Under the pieces are notes generated by a model. It searched no databases. It was not told where the DNA came from and was given only the letters and a program-made list of their open reading frames with translations. This document shows, piece after piece, positions 15,506 to 24,481 of a DNA stretch of 64,000 nt. Position 1 is the stretch's first letter; each line of letters opens with the position of its first letter. The translations under genes were made by a program, and so were the position numbers. Source of the stretch: Nisaea sediminum (GTDB taxonomy: Bacteria; Pseudomonadota; Alphaproteobacteria; Thalassobaculales; Thalassobaculaceae); contig NZ_JACZCQ010000013.1 of NCBI RefSeq assembly GCF_014904705.1, positions 62,001 to 126,000 on the forward strand, in the 5' to 3' direction.

Positions 15506-18500
15506 ATGGCCATGAATACCATCGTAATCGTCGATCGAGCTGTGACGGAACCGGAAGTTCTGTTGTCGGGCTTGAAACCCGACGCTGTCGTCCGCTTCCT
15601 TTCAGATACCCGGGACCCGCTCGGAGAGATTGCGTCTTTCCTTACAGACTTCCGCGGCCTTGCAGGCACTCGGGGCGTGGACCGGCTCGTTATCATGGCG
15701 CACGGATCGCCCGGCATGATCGAGCTCTCCGGCAAGCGGATCGACGACGATTCGCTGCGCTCCCGGAAAGACGCTCTCGCGAATATCAAGGCGGCATTGG
15801 CGCCGGGCGCAGAGCTTGTTCTGGCCGCCTGCTCCGTCGGGACCGAAAATGACGGCGAGCGGTTTATCGACTCGCTCGGCAGGATTCTCGAGGTATCGGT
15901 AGAGGCTTCGGCCACCGATCTTGGCGGCTGCGCCGGATGGGCGGGCCTGCCCGCGGCCGCAGCTCTGTTCTCCAAGCCGGCGCTGTCTGCCTACCCGCAT
16001 TCTCTCATGGTCGCCGTTTCGTCGAACAACGCCGGTTTCAACAGCACGAATGGCACCAATCTGACGCCGGCGACCCCCTTGGCCGGGACCGACGACAGCC
16101 TGACGATCGCATCCTCGACGCATACGACGGGCTCGACGGCGGACGGCGGCGCCGGAACCGATACGCTGGTGATCTCCCAGACCGGGACGGACCTGACACA
16201 GCTGACCTCGCTCACGAATTTCGAGACGATGAACATCGGCAACAATGTCACCGTCACGATGTCGGAGACCCAGTACGAGGGTTTCACCACCTTCAACGGC
16301 GCAGCCGGTGTCGAGAGGATCACGCTGAGCTCGGCAAACGGCGACGGCATCATAGACGGCGCCAATGCCGCCAATATCGAAGTCTTCAATCTCAATGGCG
16401 CATTTACCATCACCCTTGGCTCAGGGGGACATAACGTCTTCGGAAGTGCCGGCGCCAACCAGACTGTGAAATCCACAGCAGCGCTCGACAGCTTCGGAGC
16501 GGAGCTGGACGGTGGCGTCGGCGGCTCGGATACGCTGGTGCTCGATACCGGCGACAACCTTACGATCGCAACGGTCAGCAATTTCGAGAACCTGACGCTC
16601 GAGTCCGGCGCGTCTGTCACCATGCTGGCCAGCCAGATGTCTCAGTTCACCGGCACGATCACGGCGGCCGGTTCGGAAACGATCAACATCAGCGGCAACG
16701 GCAGTTTCACAACGCTCGCCAATGTCGAGACCTTCTCCGTCGGGGACGACGGCACGAACGCCCGCACCATTACCCTCGGCGCCGCCAACACCAGTGTCAC
16801 GGCGAATTCGAGCTCCGACGCCGTCACCTTCGATGTCGGCGGGCTGACCTACACCGGGACCATAACCGGCGAAGGCACCGTCAACGACACGCTGCAGCTC
16901 GCGACAGGCGCCAACATCTCCGGCGGCACAGTCACGGCGGTCGAGAACCTGACGCTCGGAAGCGGTGCCTCCGTCACCATGACGACAGCCCAGTTCAACG
17001 GCTTCACAGGTACGATCACCGCCGCCGGCAGCGAGACGGTGACGCTCTCCGGCGACGGCAGTTTCAGCACCAAGTCGGCGATCGAGAGCTATGTCGTCGG
17101 GGATGACAGCACCAACGCCCGCACCATCACGATCACTGGTGCCGGGCACAGCGTCAGTGCCACATCGACGACCGATGCCGTCACCTTCGATGCCGGCGGC
17201 CTGACCTATACCGGGACCATAACCGGCGAGGGCACCGTCAACGACACGCTGCAGCTTGCGACGGGCGCCGACATCTCCGGCGGCACCGTCACGGCGGTCG
17301 AGAACCTGACGCTCGGAAGCGGCGCCTCCGTCACGATGAGTGTGGCGCAGCATGACGGTTTCACCGGCACTGTCACCGCGTCCGGCACCGAACAGATCAC
17401 TTTCTCCGCAACCGGCGGCGACACGGTCACGACCGGAAACGCGGCCGTCGAGACCTATGTGCTCGGCACCGGCGGCATCACCTTCACGCTCGGGACTGCC
17501 GCCCAGAACCTGACGGGCAGCACCGGAAACGATACCGTCAATGTCGGCTCGCTGACTGCGACCGGCACGCTGAACGGCGGTACCGGCACCGATACCTTGC
17601 AGCTCGGCAACGGCGCCAACATCTCCGGGGCCACGGTCTCCGGCTTCGAGACTCTGACGCTCAACGGCGGCGCTTCGGTCACCATGACGGAAGCCCAGCA
17701 TGATGCGTTCTCCTCGGTCACCGCCCCGGGTGCCGATGTCATCACCATTTCGGCCGCCACCAACGGCCTCCAGACGGCGACAGAAGTCGAGAAATACATC
17801 CTCGGGGCGGCCAACGCGGTCACCATAGCCGGCGCTGCTCAGGAAATCACAGGCTCGACCGGCAATGACACCTTCACCTTCCAGGGCCTGACCTACACCG
17901 GCACGCTCTCGGGCGGAGCGGGCACCGACCTGATCCAGATGACGACCGGGAGCAACATCTCCGGCGCCACCGTCACCGGGGTCGAGAACCTGACCTTGGC
18001 GGGAAACGCCTCGGTCACGATGACCGTGTCGCAGCTGAGCACCTTCGCCGGCGGCACGATCACGGCGGGCGGGACCGAGACCGTCACGCTCTCCGGCGAC
18101 GGCAATTTCAGCACGCAGTCCGCGATCGAGAACTACATCTTCGGGGACGACAGCACCAACGCCCGGACCATCACGATCACCAATGCCGGACACAGCGTCA
18201 CGGCGACCTCGAATACCGATGCCGTAACCTTCGACACCGGCACATTGACGCTGACCGGCACGCTGACGGGTGAAGGCACTGTCAATGACACATTGTCGCT
18301 CGGCAACGGCGCGAACATTTCCGGCGCCACCATCTCGGGCATCGAGAACCTGACCCTGTCCGGCACCGGTGCCTCCGCCACCATGACGGCCGCACAGCTG
18401 AACGGGTTCTCCGGCACCGTCACCGCCGCCGGGACGAACACGATCACCGTCACCAGTACAGGAGATATCTCCAGCGCCAGCCTCGGCGCCCTCGAGACCA

Positions 18501-20257
18501 TCGCAACGGCCGCCGACGCCGGCACCCAGACCATCACGCTGACCGCCGCGCAGGCCGTCAGCCATACCCTGACCGCAAGCGACGCGGCGAGCGATCACTT
18601 CGTCATTACCGGCTCCGCCGGGAACCAGGCGGTTACCGGCAGTGCCGGAGCAGACACGATCGACGGCGGCGCCGGAGGCGATTCCCTGAACGGCGGCGCC
18701 GGGGCGGATCTGATTTCCGGCGGTGACGGAGCGGATCTCATCATTGGTGGCGGCGGTGCCGATACGCTTGTCGGCGGCGCCGGCAGCGACACATTCTCCG
18801 GCACCGCCAACGACTTCAACGGAGACACCATCTCCGGACTCGCCGCGGGCGACGTGATAACGATCGAAAGCACGGACCTGAGCGCTCTCAACGGGACCAC
18901 GCTCGGCAGCACCATCGATCTGACGGCGGGCCGCACCCTGACCCTTTCCGGCACCGGCAGCAATCTGACCATTTCGGCATCGGTGACCGGGGGCAACACG
19001 ACCCTGACTTTCGCGGTCCCCTCCAGCGGATCCGGAAGCGGGTCCGGCAACGGCGGCACCGGTCCCGTGGTTGTCAGCGACGACCCGTCGGACACAAGCT
19101 CCGGCGGCGCCCGCACCATCGCGAACAATGGCTCGACCTCCGGCAGCGCCGCAATCGTTCAGAATACCGGCAACAACGGCAACGTCGTCACCGCCACCCT
19201 GCCGAGCGGCACGACGCTCACCTCGAGCGGTCCCGCGGTCGCTCAGAGCGGCGGCGATGCCGTCAACTCCCTGGTCTTGGCAATCGACGGCCGCAACTCA
19301 AGTGCCGGGACGGATCTGGTTGTCGGAGCGCGGGCTTTCCTGAACGGACTGGCCAACAGTTCGACGCTTGATATCCGGACGATCATTCCCACAACGACGA
19401 AGTCATCATTGACCGAGCCGATCGTTCTCAGCGGCACCGCATCCGGGGACGGTTCCACCCAGTCCGAGGCATTCGTGATCGATCTGCGCAATCTGCCTTC
19501 CGGCAGTACCCTGCAGCTGGACAATATCGAATTCGCGTCGATCCTCGGGCAGACCACGATCACTGGCGGCGCCGGAGACAATTACGTAACCGCCGACGAT
19601 GCCAGCCAGTTCATCTCTCTCGGCGCCGAGGACGATACATTGCTCGGCGGCGGAGGTGCGGACACCATCGGGTCCGGCTTCGGAGAGGACATCCTCTACG
19701 GCAACCAGGGCATTGACTTTGTCTTCGGTGGCGGCGGCATGGACACGCTCTATGGCGGCCAGGGAGCGGATACCGTCCACGGCGACAACGACAACGATGT
19801 GGTTTACGGCAACAAGGGTGACGACACGCTCTCGGGCGGCCAGGACGCGGACGTGCTCTATGGTGGCCAGGACAACGACATCGTCTACGGCAATAGCGGC
19901 GACGACACGCTCAACGGCAATCTCGGAAACGATACGCTCTATGGCGGCCAGGGCAACGATCTGATCAGCGGAAATGCCGGGAACGACCGTCTCGCGGGGA
20001 ATAACGGCGACGACACGCTGGTCGGCGGCGACGGCGCAGATACCTTCGTCTTCGGGAGCGGCGGCGGCAACGATCAGGTGAATGATTTTCAGGCCGGGAT
20101 CGACAGCCTCCAGTTCGATGACGGCCAGACCTATAGCTCGGCGGAAAGCGCGGGCAATACCGTCCTCACGCTTTCGGGCGGCGGCACCGTCACCCTGATC
20201 GGCGTCCCCGTCTCGAGCCTCGGACTAAACGCGACTGCCGGATGGGACCTGATCTAG
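15506..20257 (+). CDS. RTX-A: giant DUF4347 / repeat / RTX calcium-binding secreted protein
   Basis: A protein of about 1583 residues. Order: DUF4347 (residues ~1-165, with VIMAHGSPGMIELSGKRID and a LVLAACSVG strand); about seven tandem copies of a ~115-120-residue beta-rich repeat (~230-1040) with the signature ENLTLGSGASVTMT and GDDSTNARTITIT; a first RTX block (~1045-1098, GGAGADxL nonapeptides); a DTISGLAAGD segment; a ~185-residue module (~1188-1371) shared with RTX-B and RTX-C; a second RTX block (~1371-1518); and a C-terminal tail ending ATAGWDLI. There is no Sec signal. RTX nonapeptides, low cysteine content and a C-terminal tail fit type I secretion, with folding on calcium outside the cell. 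No exporter genes are nearby. ATG at 15512 is an alternative start. The role is probably adhesion or surface layer, by inference. Confidence 0.82.
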   Translation: MAMNTIVIVDRAVTEPEVLLSGLKPDAVVRFLSDTRDPLGEIASFLTDFRGLAGTRGVDRLVIMAHGSPGMIELSGKRIDDDSLRSRKDALANIKAALAPGAELVLAACSVGTENDGERFIDSLGRILEVSVEASATDLGGCAGWAGLPAAAALFSKPALSAYPHSLMVAVSSNNAGFNSTNGTNLTPATPLAGTDDSLTIASSTHTTGSTADGGAGTDTLVISQTGTDLTQLTSLTNFETMNIGNNVTVTMSETQYEGFTTFNGAAGVERITLSSANGDGIIDGANAANIEVFNLNGAFTITLGSGGHNVFGSAGANQTVKSTAALDSFGAELDGGVGGSDTLVLDTGDNLTIATVSNFENLTLESGASVTMLASQMSQFTGTITAAGSETINISGNGSFTTLANVETFSVGDDGTNARTITLGAANTSVTANSSSDAVTFDVGGLTYTGTITGEGTVNDTLQLATGANISGGTVTAVENLTLGSGASVTMTTAQFNGFTGTITAAGSETVTLSGDGSFSTKSAIESYVVGDDSTNARTITITGAGHSVSATSTTDAVTFDAGGLTYTGTITGEGTVNDTLQLATGADISGGTVTAVENLTLGSGASVTMSVAQHDGFTGTVTASGTEQITFSATGGDTVTTGNAAVETYVLGTGGITFTLGTAAQNLTGSTGNDTVNVGSLTATGTLNGGTGTDTLQLGNGANISGATVSGFETLTLNGGASVTMTEAQHDAFSSVTAPGADVITISAATNGLQTATEVEKYILGAANAVTIAGAAQEITGSTGNDTFTFQGLTYTGTLSGGAGTDLIQMTTGSNISGATVTGVENLTLAGNASVTMTVSQLSTFAGGTITAGGTETVTLSGDGNFSTQSAIENYIFGDDSTNARTITITNAGHSVTATSNTDAVTFDTGTLTLTGTLTGEGTVNDTLSLGNGANISGATISGIENLTLSGTGASATMTAAQLNGFSGTVTAAGTNTITVTSTGDISSASLGALETIATAADAGTQTITLTAAQAVSHTLTASDAASDHFVITGSAGNQAVTGSAGADTIDGGAGGDSLNGGAGADLISGGDGADLIIGGGGADTLVGGAGSDTFSGTANDFNGDTISGLAAGDVITIESTDLSALNGTTLGSTIDLTAGRTLTLSGTGSNLTISASVTGGNTTLTFAVPSSGSGSGSGNGGTGPVVVSDDPSDTSSGGARTIANNGSTSGSAAIVQNTGNNGNVVTATLPSGTTLTSSGPAVAQSGGDAVNSLVLAIDGRNSSAGTDLVVGARAFLNGLANSSTLDIRTIIPTTTKSSLTEPIVLSGTASGDGSTQSEAFVIDLRNLPSGSTLQLDNIEFASILGQTTITGGAGDNYVTADDASQFISLGAEDDTLLGGGGADTIGSGFGEDILYGNQGIDFVFGGGGMDTLYGGQGADTVHGDNDNDVVYGNKGDDTLSGGQDADVLYGGQDNDIVYGNSGDDTLNGNLGNDTLYGGQGNDLISGNAGNDRLAGNNGDDTLVGGDGADTFVFGSGGGNDQVNDFQAGIDSLQFDDGQTYSSAESAGNTVLTLSGGGTVTLIGVPVSSLGLNATAGWDLI
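16838..17339 (+). repeat. 357-base internal tandem repeat in RTX-A, conserved at DNA level
   Basis: The arms 16838-16982 and 17195-17339 are about 93% identical in nucleotides, offset by 357 bases (119 codons), and encode the GLTYTGTITGEGTVNDTLQLATGA...VENLTLGSGASVTM segment twice. Related, more diverged copies occur farther on (for example near 17888 and 18130-18360). Near-identity including silent positions suggests recent duplication or gene conversion within the gene. Confidence 0.8.
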
Positions 20258-20325
20258 GGATCTGCGCGCCTCGTTCCCGTATCCAAGAAGCGATGGTCCG
20301 CGCATCGGGCCATGCCTGAAAACAG

Positions 20326-20349
20326 GTCATCCCCCAAAAGGGGGATGAC
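20326..20349. terminator. Strong hairpin between convergent RTX-A and dppF
   Basis: A perfect ten-pair stem, GTCATCCCCC with GGGGGATGAC and an AAAA loop, lies between the end of RTX-A (20257) and the end of dppF (20375). It has no T-run on either side, so it may act as a bidirectional, possibly Rho-assisted, terminator or RNA-stabilising element. Confidence 0.5.
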
Positions 20350-20374
20350 AGATACTTCTGTTTATCGTTCGCGG

Positions 20375-21475
20375 TCAGGCGTTCAGGCCTTCCGGGACAG
20401 CGACCTTGGCCATGATCGGATCGTCCGGCACGCGGCCTTCCTCGACGCCGTGGCAGGCGACGATGGCGCCGTCGCCGATCGCTCTCGGTTCCGGACGCTC
20501 GGTCTTGCAGCGCTCGTTCGCGAAGGGGCAGCGCGGGTGGAAGGCGCAGCCCGGCGGCGGCGTGATCGGGTTCGGCACCTCGCCGCCCACCGGCATGCGC
20601 TCGCGGCCGGTCATCTCCAGGTCAGGGATCGTGTCCAGCAGCATCCGCGTATAGGGATGGCGCGGGCGGCTGAACAGGATCTTGGACGGCGCCACCTCGG
20701 CCAGGCGGCCGAGATACATCACGCCGACCCGGTCCGAGACATGGCAGACCACGGCGAGGTTGTGGCTGATGAAGAGATAGGTCAGCCCCAGTTCCCTCTG
20801 CAGGTCGCGCATCAGGTTCAGGATCTGCGCCTGCACCGAGACGTCGAGCGCCGAGGTCGGCTCGTCGCAGACCAGGAAGTCCGGCTCGCTCGCAAGGGCG
20901 CGGGCGATGGAGATGCGCTGACGCTGGCCGCCGGAGAACTCGTGCGGATATTTCTCTCCGTCGACCGGCGAGAGGCCGACCTGGGTCAGCAGCTCGCCGA
21001 CCCGGTCCGACACCGCGTCCTCGTTCTTGGCGAGGTCGAAGGCCCGGATCGGCTCGGCGATGATGTCGCGGACCTTCCAGCGCGGATTGAGGCTGGCATA
21101 GGGGTCCTGGAAGATCATCTGCAGTCGGCGGCGGATCGGCGCCATCTCGGTACGCGAGAGGCCGGCGATGTCCCTGCCCTCGAACTCGATCGAACCGCTG
21201 CTCGGTCCGTGCAGGCCGACGATCAGCTTGGCGACGGTGGACTTGCCGCAACCGGACTCGCCGACCAGGCTGAAGGTCTCGCCCGCCTTGATCTCGAAAT
21301 CAATGCCGTCGACGGCCTTCAGGATCTGCTTCGGTTGGCCTTCCAGCACCCGGTTCAGCCAGGGCGCGGAAACGTCGAAATAGCGCTTCAGCGATTTGAC
21401 CGCGAGGATCGGCGCGCCCTTCTTCAGGTGCTCGTGATCGACGGTCTCGTGCGTTGCGACGGCTTGCTCAGACAT
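20375..21475 (-). CDS. dppF: Dipeptide/oligopeptide ABC transporter ATP-binding protein, second subunit
   Basis: A 366-residue ABC ATPase with Walker A GESGCGKST, signature FSGGQRQRISIARALA, Walker B FLVCDEPTSALD and the H-loop ISHNLAVV. The C-terminal oligopeptide-transporter extension carries GCAFHPRCPFANERC, whose cysteines form the cluster-like motif typical of OppF/DppF. It powers uptake together with DppD. The ATG at 21475 (MSEQAVATH) overlaps the dppD end by 8 bases. An upstream in-frame start lies inside dppD and is less likely. It is the last gene of the operon. Confidence 0.92.
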   Translation of the reverse strand: MSEQAVATHETVDHEHLKKGAPILAVKSLKRYFDVSAPWLNRVLEGQPKQILKAVDGIDFEIKAGETFSLVGESGCGKSTVAKLIVGLHGPSSGSIEFEGRDIAGLSRTEMAPIRRRLQMIFQDPYASLNPRWKVRDIIAEPIRAFDLAKNEDAVSDRVGELLTQVGLSPVDGEKYPHEFSGGQRQRISIARALASEPDFLVCDEPTSALDVSVQAQILNLMRDLQRELGLTYLFISHNLAVVCHVSDRVGVMYLGRLAEVAPSKILFSRPRHPYTRMLLDTIPDLEMTGRERMPVGGEVPNPITPPPGCAFHPRCPFANERCKTERPEPRAIGDGAIVACHGVEEGRVPDDPIMAKVAVPEGLNA

Positions 21476-22448
21476 TGGCCGCCTCCTTGTCATAGAGCCA
21501 GCAGGCGACTTCGGTACCGTCCACCGGGATCGTGTCCGGCCGCTCCTTGAAGCAGCGGTCGAAAGCCTTCGGACAGCGCGGATTGAAGGCGCAGCCGGTC
21601 GGGATATTGGTCAGGCGCGGCATCGAGCCCTCGATCTGGCGCAGCTTCTCGTCGGTGTGGCCGATCATCGGGATCGAGCCCATCAGGCCCTCCGTATACG
21701 GATGCTTGGCCTGTTTGACCACCTGCTTCACCGGGCCGATCTCGGCGATGCGGCCGGCATACATGACGGCCACCCGGTCCGCGGTCTCGGCAATGACACC
21801 CATGTCGTGGGTCACCAGCATCACCGCCGTACCGTGCTCGCGGCAGAGCTTCTTCAGAAGCGCGATGATCTGTGCCTGGATCGAGACGTCGAGTGCGGTG
21901 GTCGGCTCGTCCGCCACAACGAGACGCGGATTGACGCAGAGCGCGAGGGCGATGACGACGCGCTGGCGCATGCCGCCGGAGAACTGGTGCGGATACTGGT
22001 CCACCCGCCGCTCCGGAGCCGGAATGCCGACCTGGGTCAGCATCTCGATCGCCCGTTCGCGCGCCTTGGTCGGGGTCATGTCCGTGTGGGTCATGATCGT
22101 TTCCGTCAGCTGACGGCCGACCGTGTAGAGAGGATTGAGGCTGGTCAGCGGATCCTGGAAGATCGCGCCGATCTGGCGCCCGCGGATTCGCCGCATCTCC
22201 TCGTAACCGAGATTGTCGATGCGCCGGCCCTCGAGCAGGATTTCCCCGCCGGCGACACGACCCGGCGGTTCCAGCAGGCCGATGATGGCAGCCCCGGTGA
22301 GAGATTTTCCGGCGCCGGACTCACCGACCACGCCGAGCACTTCGCCCTCGTCGATATGAAAGGACACATCGTCGATGGCCGTCAGAATTCCCTTTCGCGT
22401 GGGAAATTCGATCCGCAGGTTTCTGACTTCGAGAAGATGGTTCGACAT
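21468..22448 (-). CDS. dppD: Dipeptide/oligopeptide ABC transporter ATP-binding protein, first subunit
   Basis: A 326-residue ABC ATPase starting MSNHLLEVRNLRIEF. It has Walker A GESGAGKS, the signature FSGGMRQRVVIALAL, Walker B LVVADEPTTALD, the H-loop THDMGVI, and the C-terminal GCAFNPRCPKAFDRC motif of the Opp/Dpp nucleotide-binding subunits. It pairs with DppF at the membrane. The ATG at 22448 overlaps the dppC stop by one base (TAATG), so translation is coupled. The frame is open further upstream, but only as read-through of dppC. Confidence 0.92.
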   Translation of the reverse strand: MSNHLLEVRNLRIEFPTRKGILTAIDDVSFHIDEGEVLGVVGESGAGKSLTGAAIIGLLEPPGRVAGGEILLEGRRIDNLGYEEMRRIRGRQIGAIFQDPLTSLNPLYTVGRQLTETIMTHTDMTPTKARERAIEMLTQVGIPAPERRVDQYPHQFSGGMRQRVVIALALCVNPRLVVADEPTTALDVSIQAQIIALLKKLCREHGTAVMLVTHDMGVIAETADRVAVMYAGRIAEIGPVKQVVKQAKHPYTEGLMGSIPMIGHTDEKLRQIEGSMPRLTNIPTGCAFNPRCPKAFDRCFKERPDTIPVDGTEVACWLYDKEAANV

Positions 22449-23395
22449 TAGCGCAGCTTCGGGTTGAGGGCGTCGCGGAGCCAGTCTCCGAGGAGATTGA
22501 CTGCAAGAACGAGGATGGCAAGAGTCGCGCCCGGGAAGATCGAGATCCACCAGAGCCCCGAGAACAGGAAGTCGTTGCCGATCCGGATGAGGGTGCCGAG
22601 CGACGGCTGGGTCGGCGGCATGCCGACGCCAAGGAAGGACAGCGTCGCTTCCGTCAGGATCGCGAAGGCGAGACCGAGCGTCGCGATGACCAGAACCGGC
22701 CCCATCACGTTCGGCAGCACGTGCCGGATCATGATCAGGATCGGATGCAGGCCGATGACCCGGGCCGCCTGGACATATTCCTTGTTCCGCTCGACCAGGG
22801 TCGAGCCGCGGACGGTACGGGCATACTGCACCCAGTTCGAAATCCCGATCGACAGGACGAGCACCGGAATGATCATCGCCTCGTGCAGTTCGCGATCGAG
22901 GATGCCGCGCGAAATGCCGTCGATCAGAAGTGCGATCAGGATCGTCGGGAAGGAGAGCTGGATGTCGGCGATCCGCATGATCACCGCATCGACCTTGCCG
23001 CCGACATAACCGGCGATCAGTCCGGCGGCGATGCCGATCACGGCGGACAGGATCACGCTCGCAAATCCGACCAGCAGGGAGATCCGCATGCCGTAAAGGA
23101 TCGTCGAATAAATGTCTCGCCCGAGATTGTCGGTGCCGAGCAGGAAGCGCTGATCGCCGTCCTCTACCCAGGCCGGAGGCAGTTCGGAATCCATCAGGTC
23201 GATGGAGGCGGTGTCGAACGGGTTATGCGGCGCGATGATGTTTGCGAAGACAGCCGAGAGGATAAGGATGAGGGTCACAACCGCCGCGCCGACCGTCAGG
23301 TGCGACTTGCGGAAGCTGTAGCAGAGTTCGTGGTCCCAGATCCGGTAGAGGAGGCTGGGACGGGTTGCCGCTTTGGGACTTGTCGTATCGGTCAT
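22448..23395 (-). CDS. dppC: Dipeptide/oligopeptide ABC transporter permease, second subunit
   Basis: A 315-residue inner-membrane permease with six predicted spans. It has an N-terminal cytoplasmic segment before TVGAAVVTLILILSAVFANIIAP, the LLGTDNLGRDIYSTILYGMR segment typical of DppC/OppC, and the coupling EAA-like loop EYVQAARVIGLHPILIMIRHVLPN. It forms the channel with DppB. The gene starts 10 bases after dppB ends and its stop overlaps the dppD start. Confidence 0.92.
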   Translation of the reverse strand: MTDTTSPKAATRPSLLYRIWDHELCYSFRKSHLTVGAAVVTLILILSAVFANIIAPHNPFDTASIDLMDSELPPAWVEDGDQRFLLGTDNLGRDIYSTILYGMRISLLVGFASVILSAVIGIAAGLIAGYVGGKVDAVIMRIADIQLSFPTILIALLIDGISRGILDRELHEAMIIPVLVLSIGISNWVQYARTVRGSTLVERNKEYVQAARVIGLHPILIMIRHVLPNVMGPVLVIATLGLAFAILTEATLSFLGVGMPPTQPSLGTLIRIGNDFLFSGLWWISIFPGATLAILVLAVNLLGDWLRDALNPKLR

Positions 23396-23405
23396 TGTCC
23401 TGCCC

Positions 23406-24392
23406 TCAGTGCCCGCCGCCGGACTTTTCGACCCGCAGGCGCGGATCGACGACGTAATAGAGAATGTCCACGATCAGGTTGATCACGACGAAGAGGAACG
23501 AAATCATCACCAGGTAGGCGGACATCACCGGAAGGTCGACTTCCTGGATCGCCTGCAGGAACAGCCGTCCCATGCCGGGCCATTGGAACACGCTCTCGGT
23601 GATGATCGCGAAGGCGATCAGATTGCCGAGCAGCAGACCGGTGACTGTGATGACCGGCACCAGCGTGTTCTTCAGCGCATGGCCGAAATTGACGGCCCGG
23701 TTGGTGAGACCGCGGGCACGCGCGAACTTGATGTAGTCCGTCCGCAGCACTTCCAGCATCTCCGCCCGGATCAGGCGCATGATCAGCGTCAGGGTGAAGA
23801 GGCCGAGCGTGGTTGCCGGCAGGATGATCGCCTTCAGACCGCTCACGGTCAGCAGACCGGTGGTCCACCCGCCCGGCAGCGTGATCACGTCGCCTCGCCC
23901 GAACGAGGGCAGCCAGTGGAGGATCACCGCGAAGAGATAAATGAAAAGGATACCGATCAGGAAGGTCGGTATCGAGATCCCGACCAGCGAGAGCGTCAGC
24001 AGCGCCTTGCTGCTCCAGCGGTTCCGGTAGAGCCCGGTATAGACCCCGGCCGGCAGCGCAAGAAAGAAGGCGATGATCGCGGAGACGAAGCTGAGTTCGA
24101 TCGTCGCCGGCATGCGCTCCATCAGCAGATCCACGACCGGCTGCTTATGCTGGTAGGACAGGCCGAAATCCAGCTGCGCGGCGTTCAGGACGAACTTGCC
24201 GAAGCGGATGATCATCGGATCGTTGAGACCCAGGCGCTCACGCAGCGCTTCGCGCTCGGCGAGCGGCGTGTCGATCCCGACCATCTGATTGATCGGATCG
24301 CCCAGGAACTGGAACATGTAGAAGGCAACGAGGCTGACCACGAGCATCACAAGGATGGACTGGGCCAGCCGGCGAAGAATGAATGCGGCCAT
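23406..24392 (-). CDS. dppB: Dipeptide/oligopeptide ABC transporter permease, first subunit
   Basis: A 328-residue inner-membrane permease. It opens with the DppB/OppB N-terminus (FILRRLAQSILVMLVVSLVAF), has a periplasmic loop with LRERLGLNDPMIIRF and DFGLSYQHKQPV, and the EAA-like coupling loop DYIKFARARGLTNRAVNFGHALKN. It is the partner of DppC. An 89-base gap separates it from dppA, and that gap holds a strong hairpin, so it may be transcribed or maintained at a lower level than the binding protein. Confidence 0.92.
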   Translation of the reverse strand: MAAFILRRLAQSILVMLVVSLVAFYMFQFLGDPINQMVGIDTPLAEREALRERLGLNDPMIIRFGKFVLNAAQLDFGLSYQHKQPVVDLLMERMPATIELSFVSAIIAFFLALPAGVYTGLYRNRWSSKALLTLSLVGISIPTFLIGILFIYLFAVILHWLPSFGRGDVITLPGGWTTGLLTVSGLKAIILPATTLGLFTLTLIMRLIRAEMLEVLRTDYIKFARARGLTNRAVNFGHALKNTLVPVITVTGLLLGNLIAFAIITESVFQWPGMGRLFLQAIQEVDLPVMSAYLVMISFLFVVINLIVDILYYVVDPRLRVEKSGGGH

Positions 24393-24438
24393 AAACGGTC
24401 ACGCTTTCCGGCAGGTTGGCAGATATTTCAAAAGGGTG

Positions 24439-24462
24439 GGGCCGGTCCCCGTGGACCGGCCC
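24439..24462 (-). terminator. Intra-operon hairpin between dppA and dppB
   Basis: A perfect ten-pair stem, GGGCCGGTCC with GGACCGGCCC and a four-base loop, lies just after dppA. It is not followed by a T-run, so it is more likely an mRNA-stabilising or partial-attenuation hairpin. Such hairpins often let the binding protein outnumber the permease. Confidence 0.55.
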
Positions 24463-24481
24463 GCACTTTGTCGCCCGTGAG

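Noticed and set aside
16421-18598. Long open frame on the minus strand (~725 codons) opposite RTX-A
   Set aside because: It mirrors the repetitive GC-rich RTX-A gene, contains monotonous Gly/Arg/Ala-rich sequence with no domain, and lacks a ribosome site.
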